From a bacterium (lineage in GTDB: Archaea > Thermoplasmatota > Thermoplasmata > Lutacidiplasmatales > UBA184), in NCBI GenBank assembly GCA_027309555.1, contig DAIDCO010000015.1, forward strand, positions 1 through 39,886: 39,886 nucleotides of DNA, read 5' to 3'. Positions 1 to 9,527 of the stretch are shown here, one piece after another. Within the stretch, counting starts at the first letter, position 1. Every line of letters begins with the position of its first letter. The position numbers were made by a program, and so were the translations under genes. A model generated the notes under the pieces. The model had not been told where the DNA came from. It ran no database searches and saw nothing but the letters and a program-made list of their open reading frames with translations.

Positions 1-1286
1 ATCCGGTAGTCTGCCCGAAGGGCGCTGAGTTCGTCGGGCACGGGCCCGGGTCCGGTCTCGAGCGCACGACCGATCCGGATCCCGTTCCCCTCGATAGCGT
101 CGAGCCGACGAAGCGTTTCGCCCGGGAGCGTTCGCACCTGGCCCAACGCGTCGACCTCCCCGAGGACGAACCCGACGTAGGAGAGACGTTGGGCGCGGGC
201 CTCCGCGACGAGGCGGTCCACCTGCGTCGGCGACGCGACCGGGGCGAGGTGCACATGGAGGTCGCCGACCCGATCGTCCTCCGTTACCAGCCGGGGGAGC
301 TCGCCCCGGGCGGCCGCGTCGATCTCGCCGTGGTCCTCCCGCAGCTCGGGCGGGATCCAGGGGAGCCCGAGGCTCGCGTAGACCTCCTCTTCGGTCCCCC
401 CGCCGACGCGCTCCTCTTCGCGGAAGACCCCGTACTCGTTGATCTTGAGACCGCGCGCCCGGGCGATCGACCGGAGATGGACGTTGTGCTCCTTCGAGCC
501 GGTGAAGTACTGGAGAGCCGCGCCGAACGACGACGGCTCGACGACCCGCAGGTCGACCTGGAGACCGTTCGCGAGCACGACGGTCTCCTTCGTGTCGCCC
601 CGGGCGCGGACCTCGCGGACCTCGGGCAGGGCGGAGAACGCGTCGAAGACCTTCGCGGGGGCGGCCGAAGTGACGAGGATGTCGAGGTCGCCGACCGTCT
701 CGCGCCGCCGGCGAAAGCTCCCCGCCGCCTCGACCCGGTCGGTCCCCGGCACCCCCCTCAGGGCACGGGCGATCCGCTCGGCGAGCGGGTAGGCCCGCTC
801 GATCGGGAGGCGTCCTCCGCCCTCGGCCGGAGCGGTTCGGGCCGCGCGCAAGGTTGCGCGGATCTGCTCGATCTTCTTCGGGCCGAACCCTTTGACCCCG
901 TCGAGCCGCCCTCGGTCGATCGCATCGGAGAGCTCCGCGGGACCTTCGAGGCCGAGCTCTACCCAGAAGCGCCGTGCGGTCTTCGGGCCGAGCCCGGAGA
1001 GCCGCATCAGCTCGACGACCCCCGGAGGCACCTCGCGGCGCAATCGCTCGTAGTACGCGACGGTCCCATGGGCCAGATACTCCCGAATCTTCTCCGAGAT
1101 CGCCTCCCCCACGCCCGGGATCGTGCGCAGCTCGTCGCGCGCCGCGACGCGGGCGAGCTCCTCGGTAAGCGACTCGATCGAGCGGGCGGCCCGTCGGTAC
1201 GCCTCCGGCTTGAACTTCTCCCCGAGCACGTCGAGCAGGTCGGCGATGTTCCGGAATATCTCCGAGGCTTCGGCGTTCGACGGCAC
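1..1286 (-). CDS. polX: DNA polymerase X family protein (PolX: HhH + NT + start of PHP domain), C-terminus truncated by window edge
   Basis: Reverse-strand translation from GTG at 1286: VPSNAEASEIFRNIADLLDVLGEKFKPEAYRRAARSIESL...IPGVGEAISEKIREYLAHG...LSGLGPKTARRFW...GVKGFGPKKIEQI...GSFRRRRETVGDLDILV...DLHVHLAP. HhH motifs, GSFRRR..VGDLDIL nucleotidyltransferase motif and PHP-type DLHVH are present. Not in the ORF track because it has no stop in the window. Confidence 0.9.
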   Translation of the reverse strand, partial: MPSNAEASEIFRNIADLLDVLGEKFKPEAYRRAARSIESLTEELARVAARDELRTIPGVGEAISEKIREYLAHGTVAYYERLRREVPPGVVELMRLSGLGPKTARRFWVELGLEGPAELSDAIDRGRLDGVKGFGPKKIEQIRATLRAARTAPAEGGGRLPIERAYPLAERIARALRGVPGTDRVEAAGSFRRRRETVGDLDILVTSAAPAKVFDAFSALPEVREVRARGDTKETVVLANGLQVDLRVVEPSSFGAALQYFTGSKEHNVHLRSIARARGLKINEYGVFREEERVGGGTEEEVYASLGLPWIPPELREDHGEIDAAARGELPRLVTEDDRVGDLHVHLAPVASPTQVDRLVAEARAQRLSYVGFVLGEVDALGQVRTLPGETLRRLDAIEGNGIRIGRALETGPGPVPDELSALRADYR

Positions 1287-1339
1287 GGTGCGTCCGGCCG
1301 GGGGCCAGGCACCCGAGCCGAGATAGTCGTTGGGATGGG

Positions 1340-2149
1340 TCAGGGAGCGAGCCCCGCCCCGAGGTCGACCCAGATCCGGCGGTCGACCGGGCGGAACGAG
1401 AGCCGCTCGTAGAGCGCACGGGCCGCCGCTCGGTCCTCCCGGACGTAGAGCGCGACGCGCGCGTGCGCGGCGGCCGCCGCTCGGAGCGCGGCCCCGACGA
1501 GCTCGCGACCCCATCCCTGGCCCCGGGACTCGTCGTGGACGTAGACGCCCCCGAGGATCCAGACCCGCGGGAGGCGCACCTCCGCGCGGACGACCCCGAC
1601 GAGCCGCTCGCCGTCGAACGCGCCCCACATCAGCTCGGCCTCGGGGTCGAGGAACGGATACTCGGCGACGACCGGGTCGCTCTGGCGCCGAGCCCACGTC
1701 GAGAGGAGCGGCACGTCGGTGCGCCGGAGGGGCCGCACCGCCCCTCCCGGGCGCGGCGGAGCGATCGGGGCGTCCGCATCCCGGGCGAGAACGAGCACGG
1801 AGTACCGGCGTCCCGGGCCGCGCGCCGCCTCTACCGTCGGCACCGCTTCCTCGGGAACGATCGCGACGCACGGGCGCCCGGGGAGCACGTCCGCGAGCGC
1901 TCGGGCGTCGGTCCCGCGGCCGAACCAGTGGACGATCGGGGCGACCGGGTGGCCGAGCCATACGAGCAGGTAGCCGATCGTCGTGGGGCCGCGGACCGCC
2001 GAAAAGAACCGAATGCGGTCCGGATTCCGATCGAGGTCCCACAGCGCGAAGGCGTGACTCACCGGGTCCTCGGCGCTAGCCCCTTCGAGCCACGTCCGGT
2101 CGATCGTCGGCCGGACCTCGACCGCGGCTCCGGTCATGACCGGGGGCAC
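1340..2149 (-). CDS. GNAT family N-acetyltransferase (start may be ATG at 2137)
   Basis: C-terminal GNAT signature GVYVHDESRGQGWGRELVGAALRAAAAAHARVALYVREDRAAARALYERLSFRPV. AT-rich box near 2166 lies about 29 nt upstream of the internal ATG at 2137. Confidence 0.85.
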   Translation of the reverse strand: MPPVMTGAAVEVRPTIDRTWLEGASAEDPVSHAFALWDLDRNPDRIRFFSAVRGPTTIGYLLVWLGHPVAPIVHWFGRGTDARALADVLPGRPCVAIVPEEAVPTVEAARGPGRRYSVLVLARDADAPIAPPRPGGAVRPLRRTDVPLLSTWARRQSDPVVAEYPFLDPEAELMWGAFDGERLVGVVRAEVRLPRVWILGGVYVHDESRGQGWGRELVGAALRAAAAAHARVALYVREDRAAARALYERLSFRPVDRRIWVDLGAGLAP

Positions 2150-2222
2150 GGCACGCGCGTAGTTAGTTTGCTCGACCCGGAGTCGCGCGCAACCGTAAAT
2201 CCGAGCGCGGGGTCGCGACGTC

Positions 2223-3092
2223 GTGCGCGCCCACCGGCCGACCCCCGAGTTCCCGCACCACCTCGCGCTCCTCTACGCGCGGTTTCCCTTTGAGCGCTCG
2301 CTCGCGGACGACCCGATATCGGTGCTCCGCCCGCTCGGCCGGGACCGCCGGCGCGCCGAGATCGCGGGGGTCGTTGGTTCGACGCTGGCGATCGGGAACA
2401 CGACCGCGATCCGCGGGGCGATCGGTCGCCTCGCCGGCATCACGGACGGGGATCTCGCGCGTTTGGTCGATCCGTCATGGGCCGCGGAGCGCTCGCGGCG
2501 CCTCGCGTCCTTCCGCCACCGGTGGATCCGAGGGGACCAGCTCGACCATCTCGCCGAGGTGCTGACCGACTACTATGCGGATCGGCCATCGCTCGAGACG
2601 GCGTTCCTAGGAGGCTGGGAGCGGGGCGGGTTCGCCGCGGGACTCGACGCACTGGCCCGGACGCTGCGCGGCTCGGGCCGAGCGCCCGCCGGGTACCGCG
2701 CCCTGTTTCCGAGCCCGCTCGATGCCTCCGCGAGCCCGTGCAAGCGCCTCACGCTGTTCCTGCGGTGGATGGTGCGGACCGAGTACCCCGACTTCGGACT
2801 CTGGAGCCGGGTGCCGACGGGAGCGCTCTGCATCCCGCTCGATCAGCACGTCCACTGGATCGCCTACCACCTGGGGCTCACTTCCCGTCGGACGCGGTCG
2901 TGGGCGGCCGTCGAGGAGGTCAGTGAGGCGTTGCGTCGGATCGACCCGATCGATCCGACGAGGTACGACTTCGTGCTCTGCCACACCGGGATCTCGGGAG
3001 ACTGCCCGAAGCACCGGGACCTCTCGGTCTGCGGGCCCTGCTCGGTGCGCCCGGACTGCCGGCTCTGGCAGGGGCGGGGGATTGCGGTATGA
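2223..3092 (+). CDS. TIGR02757/DUF2400-type HhH-GPD-like protein with C-terminal Cys cluster
   Basis: DPISVLRPLGRDRRRAEIAGVVGSTLAIGN..., PLDQHVHWIAYHLGL, and CHTGISGDCPKHRDLSVCGPCSVRPDC (likely FeS cluster). GTG start with AT-rich box (cgtaaatcc, about 2192) near leaderless spacing. Confidence 0.8.
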   Translation: MRAHRPTPEFPHHLALLYARFPFERSLADDPISVLRPLGRDRRRAEIAGVVGSTLAIGNTTAIRGAIGRLAGITDGDLARLVDPSWAAERSRRLASFRHRWIRGDQLDHLAEVLTDYYADRPSLETAFLGGWERGGFAAGLDALARTLRGSGRAPAGYRALFPSPLDASASPCKRLTLFLRWMVRTEYPDFGLWSRVPTGALCIPLDQHVHWIAYHLGLTSRRTRSWAAVEEVSEALRRIDPIDPTRYDFVLCHTGISGDCPKHRDLSVCGPCSVRPDCRLWQGRGIAV

Positions 3093-3487
3093 CCGACGGA
3101 CCGCTGCCGATCGACGCCGGACTCCTCGCACGCTTCCGCGCTGCCGGCGCGACGATCGCCTGGCGGCCGGCCCCCCCGAAAGGGCGGCCGCCCCGGGGAC
3201 GCCGAGCGCGCATCGCGCACCTCCACGACGAGGAAGCGCGGGTCGAGACGTGGGGGCGGGAGCCCGAGGGCGGGATCGAGGTCGACTCGGGCCCGCTCGG
3301 CGCCCTCGTCCTCCTGCTCGAAGCAGACCGACGGGGCGCGCTGCCGGCGGTCGACGCGCGGGAAGCCGGGACCGACATCGGGTTCGCCGCGGGGGCGCTT
3401 CGGGCGGTCTGGGGTTCGGGGCCCACTGCTTCTCTAGGTCCGACCGTGCGCGATCTGGTCGAGCTCGCCCGATACGCCCTCGCGTGA
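3089..3487 (+). CDS. Hypothetical protein, translationally coupled to upstream gene
   Basis: 132-aa ORF; ATG at 3089 overlaps the upstream TGA (ATGA). Confidence 0.65.
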   Translation: MTDGPLPIDAGLLARFRAAGATIAWRPAPPKGRPPRGRRARIAHLHDEEARVETWGREPEGGIEVDSGPLGALVLLLEADRRGALPAVDAREAGTDIGFAAGALRAVWGSGPTASLGPTVRDLVELARYALA

Positions 3488-3571
3488 GCCGTGGCGGGAA
3501 TGCGCCGATCCCCCGCCCGTCGGACCGATGTGCCGTTAGATAGTCGAACGAAATCGGTGCGGCGAGGCCTC

Positions 3572-3907
3572 ATGCCCCCGGTCCGTTCGATTCTGTCGCT
3601 CACCGCCGGCCCCGGAGCCGAAGAGCTCGACGCGGTCCGTGACGTCCTGCGGGCGACCGTCCTCCGGTGGATCCCCCACGGGGCCGCCCCGGGCCTCGGT
3701 TGCCCGGCGTTCTGGCCGCCCACCTACCCCGGGCGCGGCCCCGAGCACCTTCCGGGCGCGCGGGACGGGAGACTCGCCGCCTCCCTCGCGGGGCCGATCG
3801 GGGCGCCGGCCCCGTCGGACGTCTCGCTCACCGCGCGCCCCCGGCGCACGCTCGCGGACCGGCCGGGGTCCGAAGCGACGGCCGGGCCGGCGGGGAACCG
3901 ACCGTGA
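3572..3907 (+). CDS. Hypothetical protein
   Basis: ATG at 3572, about 33 nt after AT-rich gttagatag (3536); stop overlaps the GTG of the MFS gene (GTGA at 3904). Confidence 0.45.
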   Translation: MPPVRSILSLTAGPGAEELDAVRDVLRATVLRWIPHGAAPGLGCPAFWPPTYPGRGPEHLPGARDGRLAASLAGPIGAPAPSDVSLTARPRRTLADRPGSEATAGPAGNRP

Positions 3908-5511
3908 ACGCTCCCAACGACCACCTCGCCCGCACCGCGGCCGGGACGCCGTACGATGCCCGCGCCGCGCGGGCGGTCCTGCTCATCCTCGCCCTGATGG
4001 CGCTCATGGTCACCTACGTGGAGACGATGGTGCTGCCCGCGTTCAAGTCGTTCGCCCAGTTCTTCGACTTTCCCCCATCGACGACCATCGTGTGGATCAT
4101 TTCCGCGTACCTGCTCGTCGGGACCGTCGCGACCCCGATCTTCGGAAAGCTCGGGGACAAGTACGGCAAGAAGCGAGTGATCCTCTCGGTGATGGGACTC
4201 TACGCGATCGCCGTGAGCGTCGCGGGGTTCACGCCCGAAATCGGCGCCGCGTTCGGGATCGACCGGGCGAACCAGATCTACGTGCTGATCGTCGTGCGGG
4301 CATTCCAGGGGCTCGGGATGGGGATGTTCCCGCTCGCCTTCGCGATGATCCCCGAAGTCTTCCCCGCCGCCCGGGTCGGTCAGGCCCAGGGGGTCATCGG
4401 GGGCATGTTCGCGGCGGGCGCCGCAATCGGGCTCGTCGGCGGGGGCTACATCGCCTTTCAGTTCGGCTGGCAGCTCACCTACCACACCGTGATCCCGCTC
4501 TCGGTGGTCCTGGTCGTCCTCGCCCACTTCGTTCTGCGCGAATCCCCCCACCTCTCCCCCAACCCGATCGACTTTCCCGGCATCAGCAGCCTCGGCTTCG
4601 CGCTCGGCACCGCCATGTTCGGTCTCACCGAAGGGACGTACTGGGGGTGGACGGACCTCGCGGCCGTCCGCCTCGGCGTCGTCCCCTTCGGGGTCCCGGA
4701 GCTCTTCCTCCTCGCCCTCGCGGCGGCCGTCTTCTTCGTTGGTTGGGAGCGGCGGGCCGCGAACCCCGTGGTCTCGTTCACCGCGATGCGGCAGCGGAAC
4801 ATCTGGGTGTCGAACGTCAACGGGATCTTCGTGGGCATGGGGATGTTCCTGATCTTCGTCTCGATGGTGCTCTTGGTCGAGTACCCGGTGGCGCCCGGGT
4901 TCGGCTACAACGAGTTTCAAATGGGGCTGGTCGCGCTCCCGTCCGCGCTCAGCATGCTCGCCCTCGCGCCGCTCTGGGGCCGCTGGGCGGCGGCTCGAGG
5001 ACCGAAGCCGGTCATGATCGCCGGGTTCGCGATCATGGGCCTCGGCGCGACCGGGCTGCTCGTCTTTCACGCGAACGTCTACGAGCTACTGCTGCTCTCG
5101 ATCCCCTCGCTCGTGGGAAACGTCGCGGTCCTGATCGCGATGTCGAACATCATCGTGCTCTCCGTCTCCCCGAGGGAGCTCGGGATCCAGACCGGTATGA
5201 ACCAGACGTTCCGCAATCTCGGCAGCGCGGTCGGGCCGGTCATCGCGGCGACCGTGACCGCGAGCTTTCTGACCGAGACGGTCTACGGCCCCCCGGGGAG
5301 CGCCGTCGTGAGGTCGACGTACTCGATCGTCGGCTTCGAGGTCGTCTTCGGCATTACCGCGGCGATCGCGGCCGTGGGGCTCGTGCTCTCGCTCGCGCTT
5401 CGCAACTTCCGCTTCCTGGCGGACGGTCGGCGCACCGGCTCCTCCGACGAGACCTCTCCAGTCCCCGCGCGGCCCGGGGAGGAGCCCGGGGTCGCGGTCC
5501 CTGCTTCCTAG
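3904..5511 (+). CDS. MFS transporter, DHA2 (EmrB/QacA-like) family
   Basis: GTG start; VNAPNDHLARTAAG...FGKLGDKYGKKRVILSVMGLYAI...; about 14 hydrophobic segments; MFS loop motif GKLGDKYGKK. Confidence 0.85.
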   Translation: MNAPNDHLARTAAGTPYDARAARAVLLILALMALMVTYVETMVLPAFKSFAQFFDFPPSTTIVWIISAYLLVGTVATPIFGKLGDKYGKKRVILSVMGLYAIAVSVAGFTPEIGAAFGIDRANQIYVLIVVRAFQGLGMGMFPLAFAMIPEVFPAARVGQAQGVIGGMFAAGAAIGLVGGGYIAFQFGWQLTYHTVIPLSVVLVVLAHFVLRESPHLSPNPIDFPGISSLGFALGTAMFGLTEGTYWGWTDLAAVRLGVVPFGVPELFLLALAAAVFFVGWERRAANPVVSFTAMRQRNIWVSNVNGIFVGMGMFLIFVSMVLLVEYPVAPGFGYNEFQMGLVALPSALSMLALAPLWGRWAAARGPKPVMIAGFAIMGLGATGLLVFHANVYELLLLSIPSLVGNVAVLIAMSNIIVLSVSPRELGIQTGMNQTFRNLGSAVGPVIAATVTASFLTETVYGPPGSAVVRSTYSIVGFEVVFGITAAIAAVGLVLSLALRNFRFLADGRRTGSSDETSPVPARPGEEPGVAVPAS

Positions 5512-5518
5512 CGCGCGA

Positions 5519-8311
5519 TCACGAGCAACCGCTCGTGGACCCGCAGACGGTGCACGCATAGCACGTGCCCGAGCGCATCATGATCCCGCCGCAGACGGCG
5601 CAGGAGGGGGCGTCCTCGCTCGAGGCGCCCGCGCTCGACGACTCCGGGGCGAACGCATCCAGGGGTCGGGTCTCGAACTTCACCGTCTGGCTCGCCGGGA
5701 CGCCCGGCTTCGTGGCGGCCGGGGCCGGTGCATGGCCGTTCCCGTTCCCTTCGGCCGGACCTTCGAGCCCGATCGCGCGCCGCTCATCCTCCGTGAGGAA
5801 CTCGAGCGCCAGCCAGCGCGCGACGTAGTCAGGGATCGACTTCGCGAAGCGGATCTTCGAGTTGTTCGTCGCGCCGGCGGGCTCGAAACGGAGGTGCGCG
5901 AGCTTCCGCACGAGGTCCCGGAGCGGCACTCCGTGCTGGAGCGCCATCGACATCGAGATCCCGAGGGAGTCCATGAGGCCGTTGACGGTCGACCCCTCCT
6001 TCGTGACCCGGAAGAACACCTCGCCCGGGCGACCGTCCGGGTACAGCCCGACCGTCACGTAGCCGTCGTGCCCCCCGACCGAGAAGTGGTGCGTGATCGC
6101 CTTGCGCTCGTCCGGCAGTCGCTCGCGCGCCGGACCCCGAGGTCCGACGGGCGCGCCGGCCCGGCCCTTGCCGGTCTCGAACGGTTGGGAGGCCTTGCAG
6201 CCGTCGCGGTAGAGCGCGACCGACTTGATCCCGAGGCGCCACGCCTCGAGGTAGATCTTCTCGATGTCCTCGACGGTCGCCTCGTTGGGGAGATTGATCG
6301 TCTTCGAGGCCCCGCCCGAAAGGAACGGCTGGACGGCGCCGAGCATCTTCAGGTGGCCCATCGGTGGGATCGTGCGGACCCCTCCGGCCGGCGCGAGCGC
6401 GCAGTCGAAGACGGTGAGGTCATCCGGGTCGAGCCCGGGGGCGCCCTCGATCGTCCCGACTTTCTCCACGTGCTCGGTGATCGCCCGGATCTCCGCGGGC
6501 GAGTAGTCGAGCGCTGCGAGGCCATCGGGCACCGTGCGGTTCACCATCCGCAGCACGCCGCCCCCCACGAGGTTCTTCACCTTCACGAGCGAGAGCTCGG
6601 GCTCGAGTCCGAGGGTGTCGCAGCCCATCAGGAGCCCAATCGTGCCGGTCGGGGCGATGACGCTGATCTGGGCGTTGCGATAGCCCCAGAGCTCGCCGGC
6701 CTTCACGGTGTCGTGCCAGCGGTCGACGGAAGCCTGCACGAGCGCCGTCAGGCGCGCGTCGTTGAGCGGGATCCCCGCTGCGGCCTTCGCGTGCTTGCCC
6801 ATGACGCGGAGCATCGGGGCCCGGTTCTTCTCGAAGCCCGCGAACGGAGCCATCCGCTTCGCGATCTCGCTCGACATGTGGTAACCTTCCGCGGAAAGGA
6901 ACGCCGAGATACCGGCGGCCAGCGTGCGCCCCTCCTCCGAGTCGTACGCGAGCCCGTAGTGCATCAGGAGCGCGCCGAGGTTGGCGTAGCCGAGCCCGAG
7001 GGGACGGTAGTCGTGGGAGTTCTGGGCGATCGAGGCCGTGGGGTAGCTCGATGCGTCGACGATGATCTCCATCGCAAGGATCATGGTTCGGACGGCCTGA
7101 CGGAAGAGCTCGACGTCGAGCTGGCCCTTGGCGTCGAGGAACTTCATCAGGTTGATCGACGCGAGGTTGCACGCCGAGTCGTCCAGGAACAAGTACTCGC
7201 TACAGGGGTTGGAGGCGTTGATCCGGGCGGTGTTCGGACAGGTATGCCAATCGTTCGTGATGTCGTCGAACTGGACGCCGGGGTCGCCGCAGCGCCAAGC
7301 GGCGTAGGCGAGCTTGCGCCACAGCTCGCGGGCACGGAACGTTCCCCCGACTGTGTGGTCGGTCCGGTTGAAGGTCTTCCATTCCCCGTCCCGGACGACG
7401 GCGTCCATGAACGAGTCCGGGATCCGGACGGAGTGGTTCGCGTTCTGGTAGGCGATCGAGGCGTAGGCGCTGTCGGGGTCGGTCCCGTCGAAGTTCGACG
7501 AGTAGCCTTCTCGAATAAGGGCGAGCGCTTTGTCTTCCTCCCGGACCTTGCAATCGATGAAGTCGACGACGTCGGGGTGGTCCATGTTGAGGATCACCAT
7601 CTTGGCGGCCCGACGGGTCGTACCGCCGGACTTGATGACCCCGGCGAGCGCGTCGAACGCGCGCATGAACGAGACGGGTCCCGACGCGATCCCTCCGCCG
7701 GCGAGCTTCTCGTGGCTGCCCCGCAGGGGGGAGAGGTTGGTGCCGGTACCGCTGCCGCCCTTGAACAACCGGCCCTCGCTCGTCGCGAGGTTGAGGATCG
7801 AATCCATGTCGTCTGCGACCGACTGGATGAAGCACGCGGAGCACTGGGGCGGTTCGCGAACGCCGACGTTGAACCAGACGGGGCTGTTGAACGCCGCCAT
7901 CTGCTGGACCATGAGGTAGGAAAGGCTCTCCTCGAACGTCGTGGCCTCGTCGGGCGTGTCGAGATAGCCGAGGTCGAGCCCCCGTTGGGCCATGAAGTGG
8001 CAGACCCGCCGGATCATGCCATCGATCGAGCTCTCGCGACGTCCTTGGATGATGCGGAAGTACTTCGACGCGGAGATGTTGATGCTCGTGTCCGACCAGG
8101 AGGTCGGCGCCCGGATCCCTTTCTGCTCGAAAATGGCCCGGCCATCGGCATTCTTGATGACCGCGTCGTGGCTACGCCACTGGACGGTGTCGAAGGCGGT
8201 CTTGCCGCGGGGCACGAGACGAGGGATCGGAATTGGTTCGCGTCCGATCCGGGCCGGCCGAGAGGCAAGCTCGTCGGAGGCGGGCATCGCGCGCTTTTTG
8301 GCAACAGCCAT
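5519..8311 (-). CDS. nrdJ: Adenosylcobalamin-dependent (class II) ribonucleotide reductase NrdJ
   Basis: 930 aa: MAAFNSPVWFNVG, CSACFIQSV, NPCSEYLFLDDSACNLASINL, APTGTIGLLMGCDTLGLEPELSLVK; C-terminal Cys-rich CAVCGGIMMRSGTCYACTVCGSTSGCS typical of NrdJ. No intein-like insertion in the motifs read. Confidence 0.95.
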   Translation of the reverse strand: MAVAKKRAMPASDELASRPARIGREPIPIPRLVPRGKTAFDTVQWRSHDAVIKNADGRAIFEQKGIRAPTSWSDTSINISASKYFRIIQGRRESSIDGMIRRVCHFMAQRGLDLGYLDTPDEATTFEESLSYLMVQQMAAFNSPVWFNVGVREPPQCSACFIQSVADDMDSILNLATSEGRLFKGGSGTGTNLSPLRGSHEKLAGGGIASGPVSFMRAFDALAGVIKSGGTTRRAAKMVILNMDHPDVVDFIDCKVREEDKALALIREGYSSNFDGTDPDSAYASIAYQNANHSVRIPDSFMDAVVRDGEWKTFNRTDHTVGGTFRARELWRKLAYAAWRCGDPGVQFDDITNDWHTCPNTARINASNPCSEYLFLDDSACNLASINLMKFLDAKGQLDVELFRQAVRTMILAMEIIVDASSYPTASIAQNSHDYRPLGLGYANLGALLMHYGLAYDSEEGRTLAAGISAFLSAEGYHMSSEIAKRMAPFAGFEKNRAPMLRVMGKHAKAAAGIPLNDARLTALVQASVDRWHDTVKAGELWGYRNAQISVIAPTGTIGLLMGCDTLGLEPELSLVKVKNLVGGGVLRMVNRTVPDGLAALDYSPAEIRAITEHVEKVGTIEGAPGLDPDDLTVFDCALAPAGGVRTIPPMGHLKMLGAVQPFLSGGASKTINLPNEATVEDIEKIYLEAWRLGIKSVALYRDGCKASQPFETGKGRAGAPVGPRGPARERLPDERKAITHHFSVGGHDGYVTVGLYPDGRPGEVFFRVTKEGSTVNGLMDSLGISMSMALQHGVPLRDLVRKLAHLRFEPAGATNNSKIRFAKSIPDYVARWLALEFLTEDERRAIGLEGPAEGNGNGHAPAPAATKPGVPASQTVKFETRPLDAFAPESSSAGASSEDAPSCAVCGGIMMRSGTCYACTVCGSTSGCS

Positions 8312-8511
8312 CGAGGCTCACTCCTTGGAAGGGCCGCAGAGACGTCCGTCGAGTCGACCGTACCATGCCGCGGGCGCCTATCCCTCGCGCGGCCGGGCGC
8401 TGAAACACCCTCGGAGCAGGGCCGTTTCTCGCCGGTCGGCGACGGGCGACGACGCGGATGGTGTCGCTCGGGACACCGTGAAAACCCTCCGGGTGCCGCC
8501 AACTGTCCGTT

Positions 8512-8518
8512 AGTATAA
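8512..8518 (-). promoter_or_regulatory. Possible TATA element for nrdJ, implying a leader of about 180 nt
   Basis: taaccttatactaac on the minus strand in an otherwise very GC-rich region, about 200 nt upstream of the nrdJ ATG. Confidence 0.35.
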
Positions 8519-8938
8519 GGTTACTCGGTTCGACGACCGCCGCGCGCGCCCCGGTGCGCGTCGTCCGAAGCGCTCAACGCGTGTCTTGGTAAGAGCGATT
8601 GCGCGTTTCGGCGTGGCGGTCCTCGCAGCTCTCTCCGGCCGCGCCGGGCAGGGATGGCGCCCCCCGTGTGGGTCCGCCGGGGGGCGACGATCGTCGAGCG
8701 GTGCTACCTACGTACGACCCGCTCCCACCCTCGAGCCTCCCAGGGCAGCCCCGGTACCGCTAGGGGCACCGAGTTTCGGCCGAGCGGCCCCGTTCTTCCG
8801 TCGGCACCCGGACCTCCTTCTCCTCGCCCTCACGCGAAGGATCCTCCAGTACCTCGCGGCTCCTCGTCAGCTCACGCGGCCTATCGTGCTCGTAGCGGCT
8901 CTCGTCTTCGGTCGATCATCCGCGCGTCCCGGGAGCCG

Positions 8939-9136
8939 CTACCCACCCGGGGGGGCCCGTGCGGCCGCTTCTCTGTGGCCCCGGGCGGGCTCGAGCAGCA
9001 ACGGGGGCTTCAGCCGCATCGTGCACGGCATCAGCGACCCGCAGTCACCGCAGTAGAGACCCTCGTCAGCGACCCAGAGGAAGGCACCGCACCGTTCGCA
9101 CTTGCGGGGATCGTCGGGGTCGTTCCGGCAGACCAT
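8939..9136 (-). CDS. Small zinc-ribbon protein
   Basis: 65 aa: CRNDPDDPRKCERCGAFLWVADEGLYCGDCGSLMPC, with CxxC...CxxC spacing. Confidence 0.55.
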   Translation of the reverse strand: MVCRNDPDDPRKCERCGAFLWVADEGLYCGDCGSLMPCTMRLKPPLLLEPARGHREAAARAPPGG

Positions 9137-9254
9137 CGGGAAGGATCGGAGGGCTCGTGGGGTATTATAATCCGTACGGGCGACCGGCTGGGGAAAGCGG
9201 AAAAAAGGGGGACGGGGAGCCTCGAAAAGCTCCCCGAAAGAGTAGGGGCGCCGT

Positions 9255-9470
9255 TCAGGCGTTCTTCATCTTGGCGCGAGAAATGAAGCCCTTCTTGTCC
9301 AGGAAGTACATGTAGCCATCCTGGCGGGTGATCTTCTCCGTTCCGACGCGCGACTTCTTGCCGGACTTGTTCAGCTTGGTCGGGGTCTTCCAGAGATACC
9401 CATCCTTGCCGAGATAGTACAGGTAGCCCTTCTCTCGCTTGATTTGCTCCTTGCCTACGCGCTCCGCCAT
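9255..9470 (-). CDS. Small conserved-type protein with internal tandem duplication
   Basis: 71 aa: MAERVGKEQIKREKGYLYYLGKDGYLWKTPTKLNKSGKKSRVGTEKITRQDGYMYFLDKKGFISRAKMKNA; AT-rich promoter-like ctatttagatg near 9506-9516. Confidence 0.8.
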   Translation of the reverse strand: MAERVGKEQIKREKGYLYYLGKDGYLWKTPTKLNKSGKKSRVGTEKITRQDGYMYFLDKKGFISRAKMKNA

Positions 9471-9527
9471 GTTGGCGACCTCTATCGGCGAGAAGAAAGG
9501 CCCTCCTATTTAGATGTACTGACGGAG

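Noticed and set aside
5519-8311. Possible intein in NrdJ (and in AtpA, where Thermoplasma carries one)
   Set aside because: Both proteins have normal lengths and uninterrupted active-site motifs ([38 protein letters not shown]).
5732-8518. 928-aa plus-strand ORF
   Set aside because: Mirror ORF antisense to nrdJ; Asp/Arg/Glu/Val-rich with no recognisable domain.
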